From the NCBI RefSeq assembly GCF_003672135.1, contig NC_039513.1, positions 14,969,591-15,033,590 on the forward strand: a stretch of 64,000 bases of DNA, read 5' to 3'. Below the pieces are notes generated by a model, which was not told where the DNA came from, made no database searches, and saw nothing but the letters and a program-made list of their open reading frames with translations. Made by a program: the position numbers and the translations under genes. Source of the stretch: Ooceraea biroi. Lineage: Eukaryota > Arthropoda > Insecta > Hymenoptera > Formicidae. This document shows positions 36,643-50,200 of this stretch, piece by piece; position 1 is the first letter of the stretch; each line of letters begins with the position of its first letter.

Positions 36643-39151
36643 CGTTGCATGCCATTCTTAAGCATGACCGGTCGCTTATCGTTGGTGCACTGCAAATTAA
36701 ACGATACCGATTCTTTACTGAAGTTTACGTCTAATTAACATCTCATCAATACAAATACAGATACAGACAGTATCAGTAAGTCATGTCATTGTCGAAAAAC
36801 GAAGATTAGACAAGATAACAGATTGAGATTTCAGTAAATTGCACTTATTTGTTCGAATTCGAATGACGAAATAAATCGAGAAGAGTCGAAAATCGAGTCA
36901 GGCGCGTTTCTTCGGCGTCGCGGATGTGTGACCGGCGATTACACATCGAATCAGGTAGCAACGAGGTCGTGCCTGGCATGAAAATATTTAACCATTCCTA
37001 ATACTGGCACTTGCAAACTCGTCGGCTCGTATTTTCGTCTTTACGGTAGCAACTGCCAAACAACGCTTGTGTGCGTGCATAGAAAAGCGCCATTGTTTCC
37101 GCTGTGGCTACGGGGCTAAGTTTAGATAGTTTTCTATGCATAAATCGTCTAAATGCGTTTAAAAAATCTCCCATTAGTCGCCGTGAACGCGACATGTGTA
37201 ACAGTGGATTTCTTGAGAAAAAGAGAAGAACTAGAAAGGAACTCTTTAAAAAATAAAAGAATATATAAAAGATAGTAATCGATAATAAAACACCTGATTT
37301 ACCACTGATTTTTTATTATCATTTACGTGCATTATTATAACAACGAAAGTCAAGTTTAGTAAAATTGGAAGAGACGAATAAATGAATTATAACACAAGGA
37401 GACGATTGATCATAGATCGATGTCGCATTTCGCTAAAATTTTCATCAATCAGATTTCCATAACATTTTTTCAACGATTTCTCGAAGAGAGAAGTCTCGCA
37501 TTGGATGCTGTTTATGCAACGTGTGCGTCTGCGAATATTGTTCTCGCGCGAATCTTCGCGAGATAATGACTCCCGTGTTTCAAAACGGGATGAATGGACC
37601 AGGTCTGGCTAATATCTGCGTTTCGTGACCTTCTACGCTCTTTTACCCCGCTCTTTAATATTATCTCGCTTCTTATCGTTCACTCTTTATATCATTACCA
37701 TATTATCGGTCGGGAGACTTCTTTTATCCGTTTTGGCCCGCTTGAATCGGTAATCCGGCGCCGTACACCAGAACGAATGTTTTCATGCAAACCTGAAAGT
37801 CGTACACTTGAAAGTCGTAAATTTCACAAGGAAACACTTCCTCTTTTTCCAAAAAACAAATACCGTGTAATGCGAATTTTCGTTGCAAGCGTTTCGTACC
37901 TTGTGAGAAGAAAATCGTCGATAATTGTTATATAATTGAGCAATTATAATTACAATCGGTGCCTGAACATCGTCACTTAAAAGTTTCACTTTCTTGGCTT
38001 TCAAAATAAATTTAAAATAATATTGAGATAATCTGTATAAAATTATAGTGGCGCGTCGCGGAAGAGGAATGATTATTATTACGATTCACGCGACTCAGAT
38101 CGATAAAGCTGCGATGCAGCTCAATATTATCCGTGTATTTTTCTCTTGCCGTGTTCCAATAATAATTGAGAAACGCGTTTCTCTCGTAGATAACGACGCA
38201 CTGACGATATTAGTGTTTTATGCGCGAGATAACCGAATAGCGTAATCGCGTTTCACCCATTTTTGTAATGCGCCTTGTTTTGTAGTGACTCGACGGATCT
38301 GTTTTCTCGTTCCGTAATATCGAGATATCGAAACGTTTGATATCTTTTAGAAATTCAAGAGAAATTCAAAATTGATCGAAACATAAATCGGAAATTTCGG
38401 TGACGATTTCCGTCGGCGTTTTTTATGCAAGAAGAACTCGATTTCGAGCTTCAGAAAAATTATTATTCATGAAAATCGAGACGCGCGCCGCGGGACACCC
38501 CGTATACGTGAGAATCCATCGCGGCCATATACACGTGGCTTCTTTCCGACCCGCCATCTTGCCTTCTTCTCCTTCATTGATATTACGATACTGTCGGATC
38601 GTTCGAACATCGTTTTATTTTCTTTATTCGCCGCGTCTCGCGCGCACACGGGACCAAGCTTGTGCGTACATCGGCGGTTGCTCAATAATTTTGATTGGTA
38701 AAGGCAAGCGCGCGGGATTACCGCTCCGCTCCGCGCCGCGCCGCTCACTCGCTCGCTTACCCGCTCGTTTATGGGAGCGCGTCGAAGTGGTTTTAACGTT
38801 CTGGAAGATGGCGGCCGCCCGCGCCCTATCAAGCTCAATGACCTCTCCGAGAAATCGTTTACTTCGCACCGTGGCAGCGACGCACACGCGACGACCCCAG
38901 GGATCTCGTCCGTCCATCCGCGTCTTCGGCGCCGTGCGAACGCGCCTTTACGCCGTAATCCACGTTGCTGGATGACGTAAGCGCGCGTCTATCTCCTCCG
39001 GCTCTTTAAGGCCCAGCCCACCGATCGGTTTTTTATCGGCGTACCGTAGATTATGGGCGGTCTTTCGAAAATATACGTGGAATTGATTGGCCACGTGAGT
39101 ACGCTCTTTATTTCATGAAATTATTGAATTACAATATTATTGTTGTTGCTA

Positions 39152-39181
39152 TTAACTCTCTCTCTCTCTCTCTCTCTCTCT
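39152..39181 (+). repeat. (CT)n microsatellite
   Basis: About 30 bases of perfect CT dinucleotide repeat. Confidence 0.95.
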
Positions 39182-42100
39182 TGAATCAATTATATGTTAT
39201 CGTCGGGTTATCAAATGTTAACACGACGGTTATGAAAATTAATCAAATACAAATAACTACGCAAATAATTGTTGTCACTGTTATGTTACAAAGTTAAACG
39301 CACGGGCAAACAAACGTGCGATATAAATTTAAATAAACTAAGCGAATAATCTAAATCTTTATTGCGGTTACACAGTTCCGATGATGTCACAGCATCGCGA
39401 TGTTGGAACGCGCATTTAAACGAGTAACTGGAAGCTTATGAGGAATTGATGACGTCGTACCATAAATGTGTATCGTAATATCAGTGTCATAATAAGTATT
39501 TAACATCGAATTTGCGGTTTTTCATGATGACAAACTAGACAAACGCGCGAGGAAGCATACCGATATATCTGCAGGCATGCTTCCGCGTAATGACAACGTG
39601 AACGACCGCGTTATTCGCGAGAATCGCATGATTGTTACGCGATAACTCACCGTTTATTTCGCGATGCCGCAGTACATAGAAGTGTCGCTATTTTTAACTC
39701 AATTCGCGTCTTGTTCCAACATACATAGGTCAGTCAAGGGATAAAGAAGACGAAGATTATTTTTCACCAGCAAGCTGAAAAATAATCAGAGTGCAGCGGA
39801 ATTTGAAAAACTGCTAGTCTTAATAAAGAACATCGACAGAAATAATAAAAATAATAATAATAAAATAGTTTCATAAAAAATCATTTCATAAAAGATAAAC
39901 AGACACTACGAAGCAGCTTCCAAACTTCTGCACGAGAATCGCTCGGGCGTCCGTCTCCTCATCTTAAATTCCGCCGCTGCATTTTCCGTGATCGCGGCCG
40001 CGCGAAATTTCAGGGACTTCCGCGACGATCGCGTGTCGCGGACTACCCACTCTCGGGAAACAATTGATGCTGCCGTTCGCGCAGATAATCCCAGGAAACG
40101 TCTCTATCTTGCAAACTCGTCCGCGAATGGATCCGCGCACGAGAGACTCTCCCGCGATTTCGACGCGAAGACTCTCGCGTAGAAATTGGGTTACGCATGT
40201 CGCGATAATAGGAAAAAGCAGCGAGCGGGTAAGACGAGAGAGAGAGCACGGATCTCAATCAGGATTATCGTGACGCCGGATAAACACGGCTGAAGTCGCG
40301 ATATCTCTCTCGGCGAAGCGGCGTTAATCTAGAAATACATTTTGACGTCGCTCGCGACGCGATCGTTACGCAATCCCTGCACCGCGATGCGAAATACAAG
40401 GTGGCCGTTCTTTTTTGTCACGCAATTGAACGGCGCGCGACCGGGATCGCGTCGACGTGAGTGCTCTCTCGAGCACCGCCATTTCACACCGAGATTGCTG
40501 TCCGGTGCTGCTCGCAATTTGCTCTACCCGGTTTCCACATTCCACTGACGTCATTCGCCGCGCGTATTTCTTTCTTCCTCGCGAGAGGACAGTCGCGCGG
40601 AGTCGGAGCAAGACGCGCCTCCTCTCGCGCTCGAGATGTTAACCCTTGCTCCACGCGAGGGAAGCGCGAGAGGATGGCGAAACTGCGACGAATATTACAT
40701 CACGGAAAAGTGATCTCCGCTTTTACTCATCATTCAGCGAGCTTTCACAACACCGTGACTCGCCATTCCGGTAATCTGCGAAGTTTCGTCTTCGCGTAGC
40801 GGATTTCTGATTTTTCGTTCGTTATTTAAATCGATATATCGAGGCTTACCTTTGCTCGAAACGCAAGATCGCACAATCGCATTTTTGTTTTTATTTTTTA
40901 TACTTGCATTTTAATTTAGGCGCGTCACATGTAAATGGTTATTAATAGATAGCGCGGCTCCATGGAACAGTCTTTTGTCTTCCGCGCGACCGTATGGCGT
41001 TGTGTTCCGGTGAACGCGCAGTAAAAAGCACGTAAGCGACGTAGCTGTATGAGAACGTCGAGCTTCGTGGATCGCGTACATAGGAAGGCAACAAAGGTCA
41101 CGGCTCTGACCCGTTTCGACGTCTTATCGGCCTTATGGTGAGCAAAGTTCGTCTCCGTGGAAGGCGCAAGCAAGCAGGCACGATCCAGAGAGATACAGGC
41201 GACTTCCCGTTTCTCTCGCGAGCTTGATGAACGCTTCAAAATGAACTCTAGTATATTTTCATAAAACCTAGACCAAAATTCAAACTTGTTCTGAACGTAA
41301 ACGTGTTTATTTTATTTTAATTTTATATTTATTTTATATTTTATATTATATTTATATTGAATAATATTAAATCTTATTTTTTTAAACGTCGGTGTTGGAT
41401 TAATAATGAGTGCGCAATCGTTGGTGGGAAAAAGCAGGTCGGGGCGTTTAAATCCGGTTCCGTTGACAATAAGCACACCCGAAAAGTTACCCGGACCGGG
41501 GTATCGCCATGTGCCACTTTTTTACGTACCCCGTGCACGGTTGTTCGTGCGAACGCATCCCGCTTCGTGCCTCTGTCTGCCTCCTATATAACACACCAGA
41601 ATCGAACAATGCTCTTCGCCCGGCACGCTTTGGCTCTCCCTCGATCGTTGCGTCGTCATATCTCTCCCTCTCTTTCCACCCCGCATGCATGACACGTGCC
41701 AGACAATGGCAGAGAGAGGCAAGGATTCGGCGCAAACGGGTAGTTGCGGGTAGCGCGAGACGAAAATTCGATCTTCCCGCTGACGGGGACTATTATTTAT
41801 CCGGCGGTTTATCCGATACGCGTGGTTTAAAGGTCTGCCCATGTTCGTCGCGAAAAGCCGCAAAGTCGGTGTATTTCAACGACTTTCTCCGTGGTATCAA
41901 AGAATCGAGGAAAGACGGAACACGGTTCAGGGGATCTCCACGCGTATCCTGAACAGTGTTCTATATTTCTTTTTCAATTCGCACCGTACGCAATTTTTCG
42001 CCACTGATATAAATGTGTATGCATGTTTAATTATTTTTAAAAACTAATTTAAAATTATTAAAAATTAAAACATACACAGTATAGAAATTTAAAAAATCGC

Positions 42101-43506
42101 GATCTTCAATATATTCAGAATAAGAAGAATTTGCGTGGTCTTCAGAGGAGAGTCTTCAGATCTTATAACTGTCTGATTCATCCTTAATTCCGCGATCCTA
42201 CACATCTTCTTACATATAATACATCAGTTGAAATATCGCGTTCCTTGTCTCGATCGTTCTCTTTTCCTTGGCCTCTCGCTTGGCCACATCGGCGTACCAT
42301 CAGCATCGATCAGCGCGGTGCACGCGTGCGGATGCGCTTGGATGCACTTTTCGCGCTTAATAGCGGCGCCGCCAAACATTTTGGCAGCGCTCGTCGGGGA
42401 TTTCTTTCTCTCGCGTTCTTGGCGTCGCGCCCTATCTACGCTATCTACGGTTCGATTGTGTCCATCGTGCACGCGTCTCCCTTTTTTCAGCGGGTATACA
42501 CGCGTATCGCGTCTTCCCCGTGCACGCACACGTGCACGTGTCGAGATTAAATACGCGGTGACCGGCGAACGCGTATCGTTAATTGGCTAATCGGCGAATG
42601 TGATTTCTAATGTTTCGTCATGATAGACAAAATTTAAGCGTGACCTGCGAATATTTTATACGCGAATGCTTCTATAAATAATCATGGATTATTCATATTT
42701 CATCTCCAATGAAACGCGATCGATGATCTAATAGGAAACTCTCTCGGCGTATTTATATCCATTTCAATCCCGGGTTAACATTGTGAATGGCACGTGCCAG
42801 ATTCGCGTTTCACGGCGTATCGCTCGCTCGCACGTTGCAAAATAGAAGCGCCGATGAATCGAGTTTTATCCGCGGATTAATACTGACAAAACTGAAATGA
42901 ATTCAAGTTTTGATATCGCGGATATGCGAGAGATTTTATTTTCTGCATCAATCATTTCCATTATACAAATGAACATGGAGATTGCTATTCTACATTTGTT
43001 CGACATCCTGCGTTTGCAACGTTGATAACTGAATTCACTGAAATTACGTCAGTTTTTATCTTTTACGATGCCGCGTTACGAAATCCGCGTTATCAAAACG
43101 CGCTTCCTTTCGCGCGTGTAAAGACATCGGCAATTCAAGAATACGTAACCCGCTTCCAAGAACTTGGAAAAGTCAATCATAATTAAAAAAAAAAGAAAAA
43201 CTTAAATCAAGATTAGCGCTATGAGATTTCTAAAGACAATCAAATCAACACGCGCGCATTCCAGCAGTTACGCATCGCCATTTCCGGCGATTTTAACATC
43301 CGCGTAATTCCCGCAAAATGACTACAACTATAAAATCACGAGCGCAAAAAGGAATAATCATTTTGAGGACCGGAAACGTATCGTGTTGCGGCCCGTGCCG
43401 GTCTTTAACGGGCGACGGCGTGTTTCGCGCGCAACCGAAGCTGCGAAATATAAAAAAACGAGAGGGAAAAAAGTCACCGTTTGTGCCACGTGTGCGCGTG
43501 TTGCAG

Positions 43507-46500
43507 GCTGCAGCGAGGACGACGCAGGTGTCGTGGATACGGAGGTGGGCGGAGGTTGCGCGGGTGGAGCGCCAACCGCAGGAGGTGGAAGCGCTGCCAG
43601 CGATGGTGGAGGAGGTGGTGGTAGCGTAGGGACGCGCGGGGGTGGTGGTGGCGGCAGCGAGGGCGGATCATCCGCGAAGCAGCAGCAGCAGCAGCAGCAG
43701 GGTGGCGAGAGGTGTCCTCAGTGCGGCATCCTCTGTCGGGACGTTCGTGTCCTGCAGCTTCACCTCGAGGACGCGCACAAAACGTCCTATTCCCTCGACA
43801 AGCACGAGGCCCAGTTCTCCCAAGTGGTAAGTAATCGCGATAACCCGTCAAGGACACACGTTGCTCGGCGGGGGTACGGAAAGGGTGCGGGGAGGGAAAG
43901 GGGAGAGCGGATGTTCGCGTTCCGCGCGCGGAGTTATCGATTATCCTCCCGAAAAGCGGCAGCCAGCACCGAGAGGCGCCGCTTGTCCCCTTTCGCACGC
44001 GATTTTCGCGGGGAGGGGGGGCAGAAGCGTCTCTCTGGAGTAGCAGGGTGGCAAGAGGTGCCGGTTATTGTGCGTTTTTTAATTGAAAGTGTTTTTTTCT
44101 TTTTTAACAGATGCCCGAATGGACGTCACGCGTAGAGTTGAGGGTGGCGGGGACCGCGAGCGTTCGAACCGCGATTTATAAAACGAGCAAAATTGACATT
44201 GTTTATATTTTATATTTTATTTTATACAATTGATGTATTTACATGCAACTGAGTTTTACAATAATTTTGTAATAATTTGACAGTCCTGCCAGGTGTGCAA
44301 GAAAACCTTCGCCAACGTCTACCGACTACAGAGGCACATGATTAGCCATGACGAGAGTGTCGGTCTACGAAAGTTCAAATGTCCTCATTGCGAGAAAGCC
44401 TTCAAGTTCAAGCATCACCTTAAGGTGATTTCAATTATCGTTACAATTACTTATTACAATACGTGATATTGTTCCACTATTAATTTTCGCGAAAAATAAT
44501 TTAAAAAATAATAATAAAATAATAAAACAATTCTAATAATGTATGTAAGACCTGAAACTTAAAAGCAACCTTCTACTTTCTCGCAGGAACACCTACGCAT
44601 TCACAGCGGTGAGAAGCCATTCCAATGTACCAATTGCGGCAAGCGTTTCTCTCATTCTGGGTCGTACTCGAGCCACATGACAGCGAAGAAATGTTTGATC
44701 ATGAACCTGAAGAAGTCGAGGCAAAACACCATAAGCAACGTCGATCGGGGACCGAAGAAGGCGCATCAGCCGTTATCGGTGCGACGCGACGTCGATCTGT
44801 TGGCAGCCAACAATAACACGTTCCTGCCGATTCTGCCGAAACTGTCGCCATCGGATTACCAGGAGCTACAGAGGGAGGGAGCAGGTAATTCATTTCACCA
44901 GCAGCTTTGCTCTCGCATGATATATCACTCAGAATTTACAGAGAGTTAACAGATTCGAAAGATTAGGACAGATCAAGTAAACTTACTTCTGATTCTGATT
45001 TGTTTAACGTGTAGGTATTTACGACGTGCCAACCTTGCTGCCTCAGATGATGGGATTCGGAAATTACTTCCTGCAGTCCTCGCTGGGCAAGCTGCTGAGT
45101 CAATTGCACTCGAAGCGACTCGACGAGATAACTGAACACTTTGAAACGCATCGAGAAGTGATGAGTCCATCGACAGCGGATTCCGAAGGGACAGAAGGCA
45201 CGGAGGGCAAAGAGTCCCCCGCACCAGCGGATTCGATGCAGGGTCTTGACGCAGTCAGGCGGATTCTGGAAACCGTCAACACCTCCGTTACGAAGCAGCT
45301 GCTCGAGGCGAATGTGCGGAAGCTCTCTACCTCGCCGGCTACGATGAAGCGAGAGTCCGAGGAGGATTATCAAGTATGTCAAGAATCTCCTTTATTTTTA
45401 TTCAAAATTTGTTTATCTAAACAATTAATTAAAACTTAGTATTAATAAAAATTAATATCAATATTAATAATAATTAATAATTATGTACTTAAATCAGAGT
45501 AAATACCTAAATATCTAAATAATATTTATAAAATTATAATTTATAAAAATTTTCTCCATTTGTATTTTTCCGTGTCGCGTGAGAGTTGTGAAAAAAATTG
45601 ATTTGCATACCGAAATTCCTCCTGCAGGATCAGGACAGCGAAATATCCAGTGAGATGACGCATTCTATGGATTGGACCACGACGGACCAATACGACTCGC
45701 AGAGCGAGGGTTTAGCAGCGAAGCTAGAAAACGTCAATCAACCGTCGAGAGGCAGCAAGAAAAAAACAGAGGACAGTTCGGAGGTAGACTCGGAAGATGA
45801 GGACGACGGCAGCCAAACTCACAACGACAACGGTAGAAGAGTTCGAGCTAGGTCGCTCATAGATGATGAACAATTGGCCATTCTGAAGGGTTACTACGCC
45901 ATTAATCCGCGACCGAAGAGAGAAGAGATCGTCATGATCGCCAATTACATCAAGTTTCCTACCCGTGTCGTACAGGTACAAGCTAAAGATATATCAGTAA
46001 GGTATTTTAGATTATTATAATACTTAATTGTTAATTAATATAATTAATACTATTTTAATTAATTTGCGATTTATTTCAGGTCCGGTTTAATTTATTTGCG
46101 ATTTATTTCAGGTCTGGTTCCAAAATTCTCGAGCCAGAGATCGAAGAGAGTGCAAGATGCCACCAGCCTTGGTGCCTATAGCAGCTTCGTGTCCTGTCGA
46201 GCAGCCCTTGGACCTGTCCAAGAAGGTGGCGTTTGCTATATCGACGGCTAAGGAAAACGACACGTCGAATAGGAACACCTTGTCGCCCTGCGAGCAGAAG
46301 GATGATAATCCAGCCCCGAACGTCGACAACGACGACCTCGAGGATTCGCCTCTCGTTATAGATGAGGAGACCACTGCTGATCCCGTTGAAGCCAAGTTTA
46401 CGCCTCCCAGTAGAGAAACAAGCACAAAGGTAAGAAGAAATTTGTGAAATTTCATGAACGGATGGATGATTGATGATTTGTGCATTGCATTCGTCAGAAC

Positions 46501-47218
46501 CAAAGTCAAACAAACGTGAAAAATGAAAGTGAAGCTGCACCGCAACCGGAAGCGACTCCTACAGCGACGGAAACCGAGCAGGGTGTTTATTACTGTGATC
46601 GCTGTGACAAAACATTTTCCAAGCACAGTTCCCTCGCGAGACACAAGTACGAACATTCCGGTGAGTGCAATAATTGTTATACAACTAGCATCGCAATCTG
46701 CCATGCAATCAGTCCTAGCAAGAATTAATATTTAAGTGGAAATCAATTTTTCTTTAATAGAGAAGCCTCTGCAATTTTTCAATTTTTTTAAAATTAATTT
46801 GTGAGTGCGCGCGCGCGCGTGTGTATGTGTAGATCACTTTTGATTTACATGTGTGGAATTAAAATGATTTAAAATTAAATTTAAAATTATCTAAAATTAG
46901 TTGAAAAAACAAATTGAACCTGATCAAAATGTTTCGCCATGCCGTTTTCTGTATTGCCTCGGAGTGATCGGGCACATTTTCACATTCGTAACATAAATAA
47001 AATGATCGCGATTGGCCGTTTCAGGGCAAAGGCCGTACAAATGCGTGGAGTGTACAAGAGCGTTCAAGCACAAGCATCATCTGACTGAACACAAGCGGCT
47101 GCACAGCGGCGAAAAGCCCTTCCAGTGCACCAAGTGCCTCAAGCGCTTCTCTCACTCCGGCTCCTATAGCCAGCACATGAATCACCGTTACTCTTACTGC
47201 AAGCCCTACAGAGAATAG
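43507..47218 (+). CDS. zfh1: Zinc-finger homeodomain transcription factor zfh1 (ZEB family), 5' coding end not located
   Basis: Nuclear transcriptional repressor of the ZEB/zfh-1 family (mesoderm, muscle and neuronal differentiation). Exons join in frame: 43507-43826, 44284-44424, 44587-44884, 45015-45373, 45628-45975, 46112-46429, 46498-46660, 47025-47218. Order of parts: Gly/Gln-rich start; finger CPQCGILCRDV; N-terminal finger cluster with CQVCKKTFANVYRLQRH, CPHCEKAFKFKHHLKEH and CTNCGKRFSHSGSYSSH; homeodomain (RSLIDDEQLAILKGYY to VWFQNSRARDR) split by an intron before VWFQN; CtBP-binding PLDLS (about 46206-46220); C-terminal fingers CDRCDKTFSKHSSLARH, CVECTRAFKHKHHLTEH and CTKCLKRFSHSGSYSQH; TAG at 47216. 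About 713 residues are visible. The first exon opens in phase 1 behind an acceptor, so an upstream coding exon is expected; an in-frame ATG at 43383 is an alternative start without that exon. Confidence 0.95.
46048..46111 (+). repeat. 32-bp tandem duplication of a 3' splice site
   Basis: The stretch GCGATTTATTTCAGGTC occurs twice, 32 bp apart. The acceptors lie after 46079 and after 46111. The second gives the in-frame VWFQN of the homeodomain; the first would shift the frame. Confidence 0.9.
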
Positions 47219-50200
47219 GAGTACTCCGCCTGCTCACCCAAGGCTCGCTCGCTTACCTAGGTATACTATACAACGCGCAGTTTCGTTCTGTTCTAGGATT
47301 TCCTTCTCTTACCTGTAAGTTCGCCCTTCGAGATTCCCTATAGCGCGACAAAACGCTAGAACCGCCTTTATACCTTTTCCTCTCGCGGCGTGAACTTTAA
47401 TGCCGCGAGGCTACAAGTATAAATACGATATAATATAATTGCATAACACGCTGCGCGACATCACATTATGATAAATAATGAAAGGCGCTATCGGTGACCG
47501 GCTCGTACTTCGACAAAGAAAAGGAAATCGAGAAAAGTGGGTTTAGGCGATACGAGATTCAAGGAACAAAACGCCCGAAGTATACACTAGTTGCGACTGA
47601 AGTAAGAAAACAAAAAACTCTTTGCACTCACGTTGTATCGCCTGAATCGGCTTTAGATTTTATTAAACTTGTTCTCTAGAGTTACGAAAGGAAAGAGGCG
47701 AGTAAATTGCCAGTGGAGGCGAAAGAAACTACTACTCGCGGTAAGCGCGAGTCGACAAATAAACCAAACGCATGTAACGGTACCAAAAAGCATAATGCAA
47801 TAATCTATTATATATATATATATATATATGATATAATATACATAATATTTTAGTATTTTTATTAACAAAATATTATATATACCATGACAATAATAAGCAA
47901 ACTAATTAATGTACAAATTTGTTAGCCACGTCCGCATGAGGAGCGCGATGTCCATTCGCAAACCTATTAATGATAATAATGATAATGTACATGAGCTAGA
48001 GATTCGAGACGTTCGGTACGGAACGCGTAACGACGACAACTAATGTGTCCGTGGAGTAACGTATGATCACGATGAAGTAATTCCCGAAGCTCAGGTTCCA
48101 ATGATAATTCAGATCAGCAGGAATGGAGATCGCGCGTAGCGTAAAAGGAGCAAAGATGACTATACTGAGTTTTACTGAATCAAATATGTCTGGAGTACAG
48201 CTGTTAATTGAGCTTAACGTTACGAAGAAACTTTGTCGTAAAAAGACGGAGATTAGAATTTCATGTTCCGCCTCCTTACAATGAATAACTTCACTCGATG
48301 AAAAAGGCTATATTATTATTATTATATTATTATTATTATATATTATTATGCATGTATAGAAAGACGAGAGAAAGAGAGAGAGAGAGAGAGAATGTGCGTG
48401 TGTATGTTGTGTGTATGTGTGAAAAAGGATGAGGGATAGAGGAATGTGGGTTTGAAGGGCCATGCGGATCGGTGATCGGTGTTATGCGAGAGGTCTTTTA
48501 CTGGGAGAGAACTTTTTTTGTACTTACAAGGGGTGGCAAGTTGACGCGTTATTCCTATAATAATAATAATGTAACGTGATTGTTGTTCTCGAAACGATGC
48601 AGATACGATGGTGCGTCGTGGAGTGCGCTACACATTCCGCGAGGATCCGTTTTCCAGGGCCTCCACATTACTTTTATTTAATAGCTTCCTCCTCTTTTTG
48701 CAACGAACAGTAGACAGCACTAATTAAATGGGTACCGCGTGGCACTTTTCATCGGAAATCCTGATCTCTCTTTCGCCAGATAGCACAAACGAAAGCCTCT
48801 CGAAACACGCCGGATTTCGTTTCACAGGATCCTAAATTTTTAGTCTTTCCAAGAAGCAAGCGCAAAAGTTCAAAAGACGTATCCGAGAAATGTCCGGGCG
48901 AGTCCGGTTTTACTCACGTTTCTATTCACGTTTGTGTTGCCTGGTGGAAAGGCGCGACGAGGAGCGCGAATTGCGCACCGGGGTAAATCTCGCAGTAATC
49001 TCTTCACCAAAATCCGGGGCCCGAAAATAAAACCGTAAACACCTAAGTATGATATTAAATGCTTCCAATATTGTACTATTAAAATTATTATATATATTAC
49101 GGCGTTTATATGATTTTATTCGTTCGGACGCGTAGATAAGGATGCGTATATTATATATACTCTACAGATTGATAATACTCGAGAATGTATTTTATAACAG
49201 TTTATGCGTCTTTTTATTTACACGAGTACCACACAGGTGATAGGTGATATTGTTATTGATAAAAAAAAAAACGAAAAACGGGATAAAGGCGGGAAGAGAG
49301 AAAGATGAGATATACAGAATATATTACCGTATTATTGAAGAAATTTTGTGCCATTGTGCGTGTGTGTGTGTGTGTGTGTGTGGTGTGTGTGCGCGCGGCA
49401 TACGGCAAACCGGTACGTCACGGTTGTACTTCCTCGGCGTTTCGCGTGTGTATGTATAGAAGCTTCGGTTATCCGCGACAGGCATCGTGTTCTACCACTA
49501 CCACTCCACGTAAAGAAAAGAAAAAAACACAAAAGAAGAAAAGAGGGAAAGAAAGACGAAGAAAAAATATGCAGATATAATGCTTATAATACTCATTTAT
49601 TATAGCGTTAACGATTAAGAAATATATTTTTATATAATTATAATGTAATATTATATACGAATAGTACACTAATCGGATCGAGCAGCGGACTAATCGACTG
49701 CATCCGGTCTCTTCCTTACATCCGACAGGCAGGCACATGGAATTATCGCGCGTAGTCTCTCTCTACGCGAACTGTTCGTTCGTTCGTTCTCTCATTCAAT
49801 CACAGCCACGTGTAATTCCGCAACGAAATTCTCAAACGCGCATCTCTCGCTCAGTTTTAAGTCGCGCGTTTAGTCGTTCCTAACTGCATCCGCTCGTCAG
49901 TGATTCGATGCATTTTCTACGCCGTATCTTCTGCATTTCTCACTCCCGTAAATGTCTTCCCAATGATTTCGTCTTATTTCCTCTGTTCCCGGATTTAACT
50001 CGCGTTTCTCCGGAAACAAGCGCGATTATCTCGAGTTTTCTTCCGCCACACATGTTCACGAATGTTCACGCTGGGAATCGGAAGAGCGATGCGATTGCGA
50101 TAAATGGACCCCGATTAAGTTCAGCACGCTCAATAAAAAATTACAACCGTCGATCGGCATTCTCTCGCTTCTCGAGAGCGATTCTCCGAGTGACTTCACT

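Larger units (their letters stand above)
29839..43506. other. CpG-rich gene-poor block, probable zfh1 promoter and long intron
   Basis: No conserved coding domain. Dense CpG and GA/CT tracts lie at 30700-31100 and 32400-35200. A stretch at 32401-32524 has a good acceptor (ttttatttgcag) and a donor (GACGCAG|GTAGGG) and may be a 5' UTR exon. An acidic open frame at 34984-35156 ends at a donor (AAAG|GTGAAT). Two YY1/Pho-type sites lie at 38550 and 38805. The block lies upstream of zfh1 on the same strand, and its first visible coding exon has a splice acceptor, so at least one upstream exon must be here or further left. Confidence 0.45.

Noticed and set aside
38400..38975. 191-codon plus-strand ORF in a CpG patch
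   Set aside because: Arg/Ser/Ala-rich noise; competing frames of similar length overlap it.
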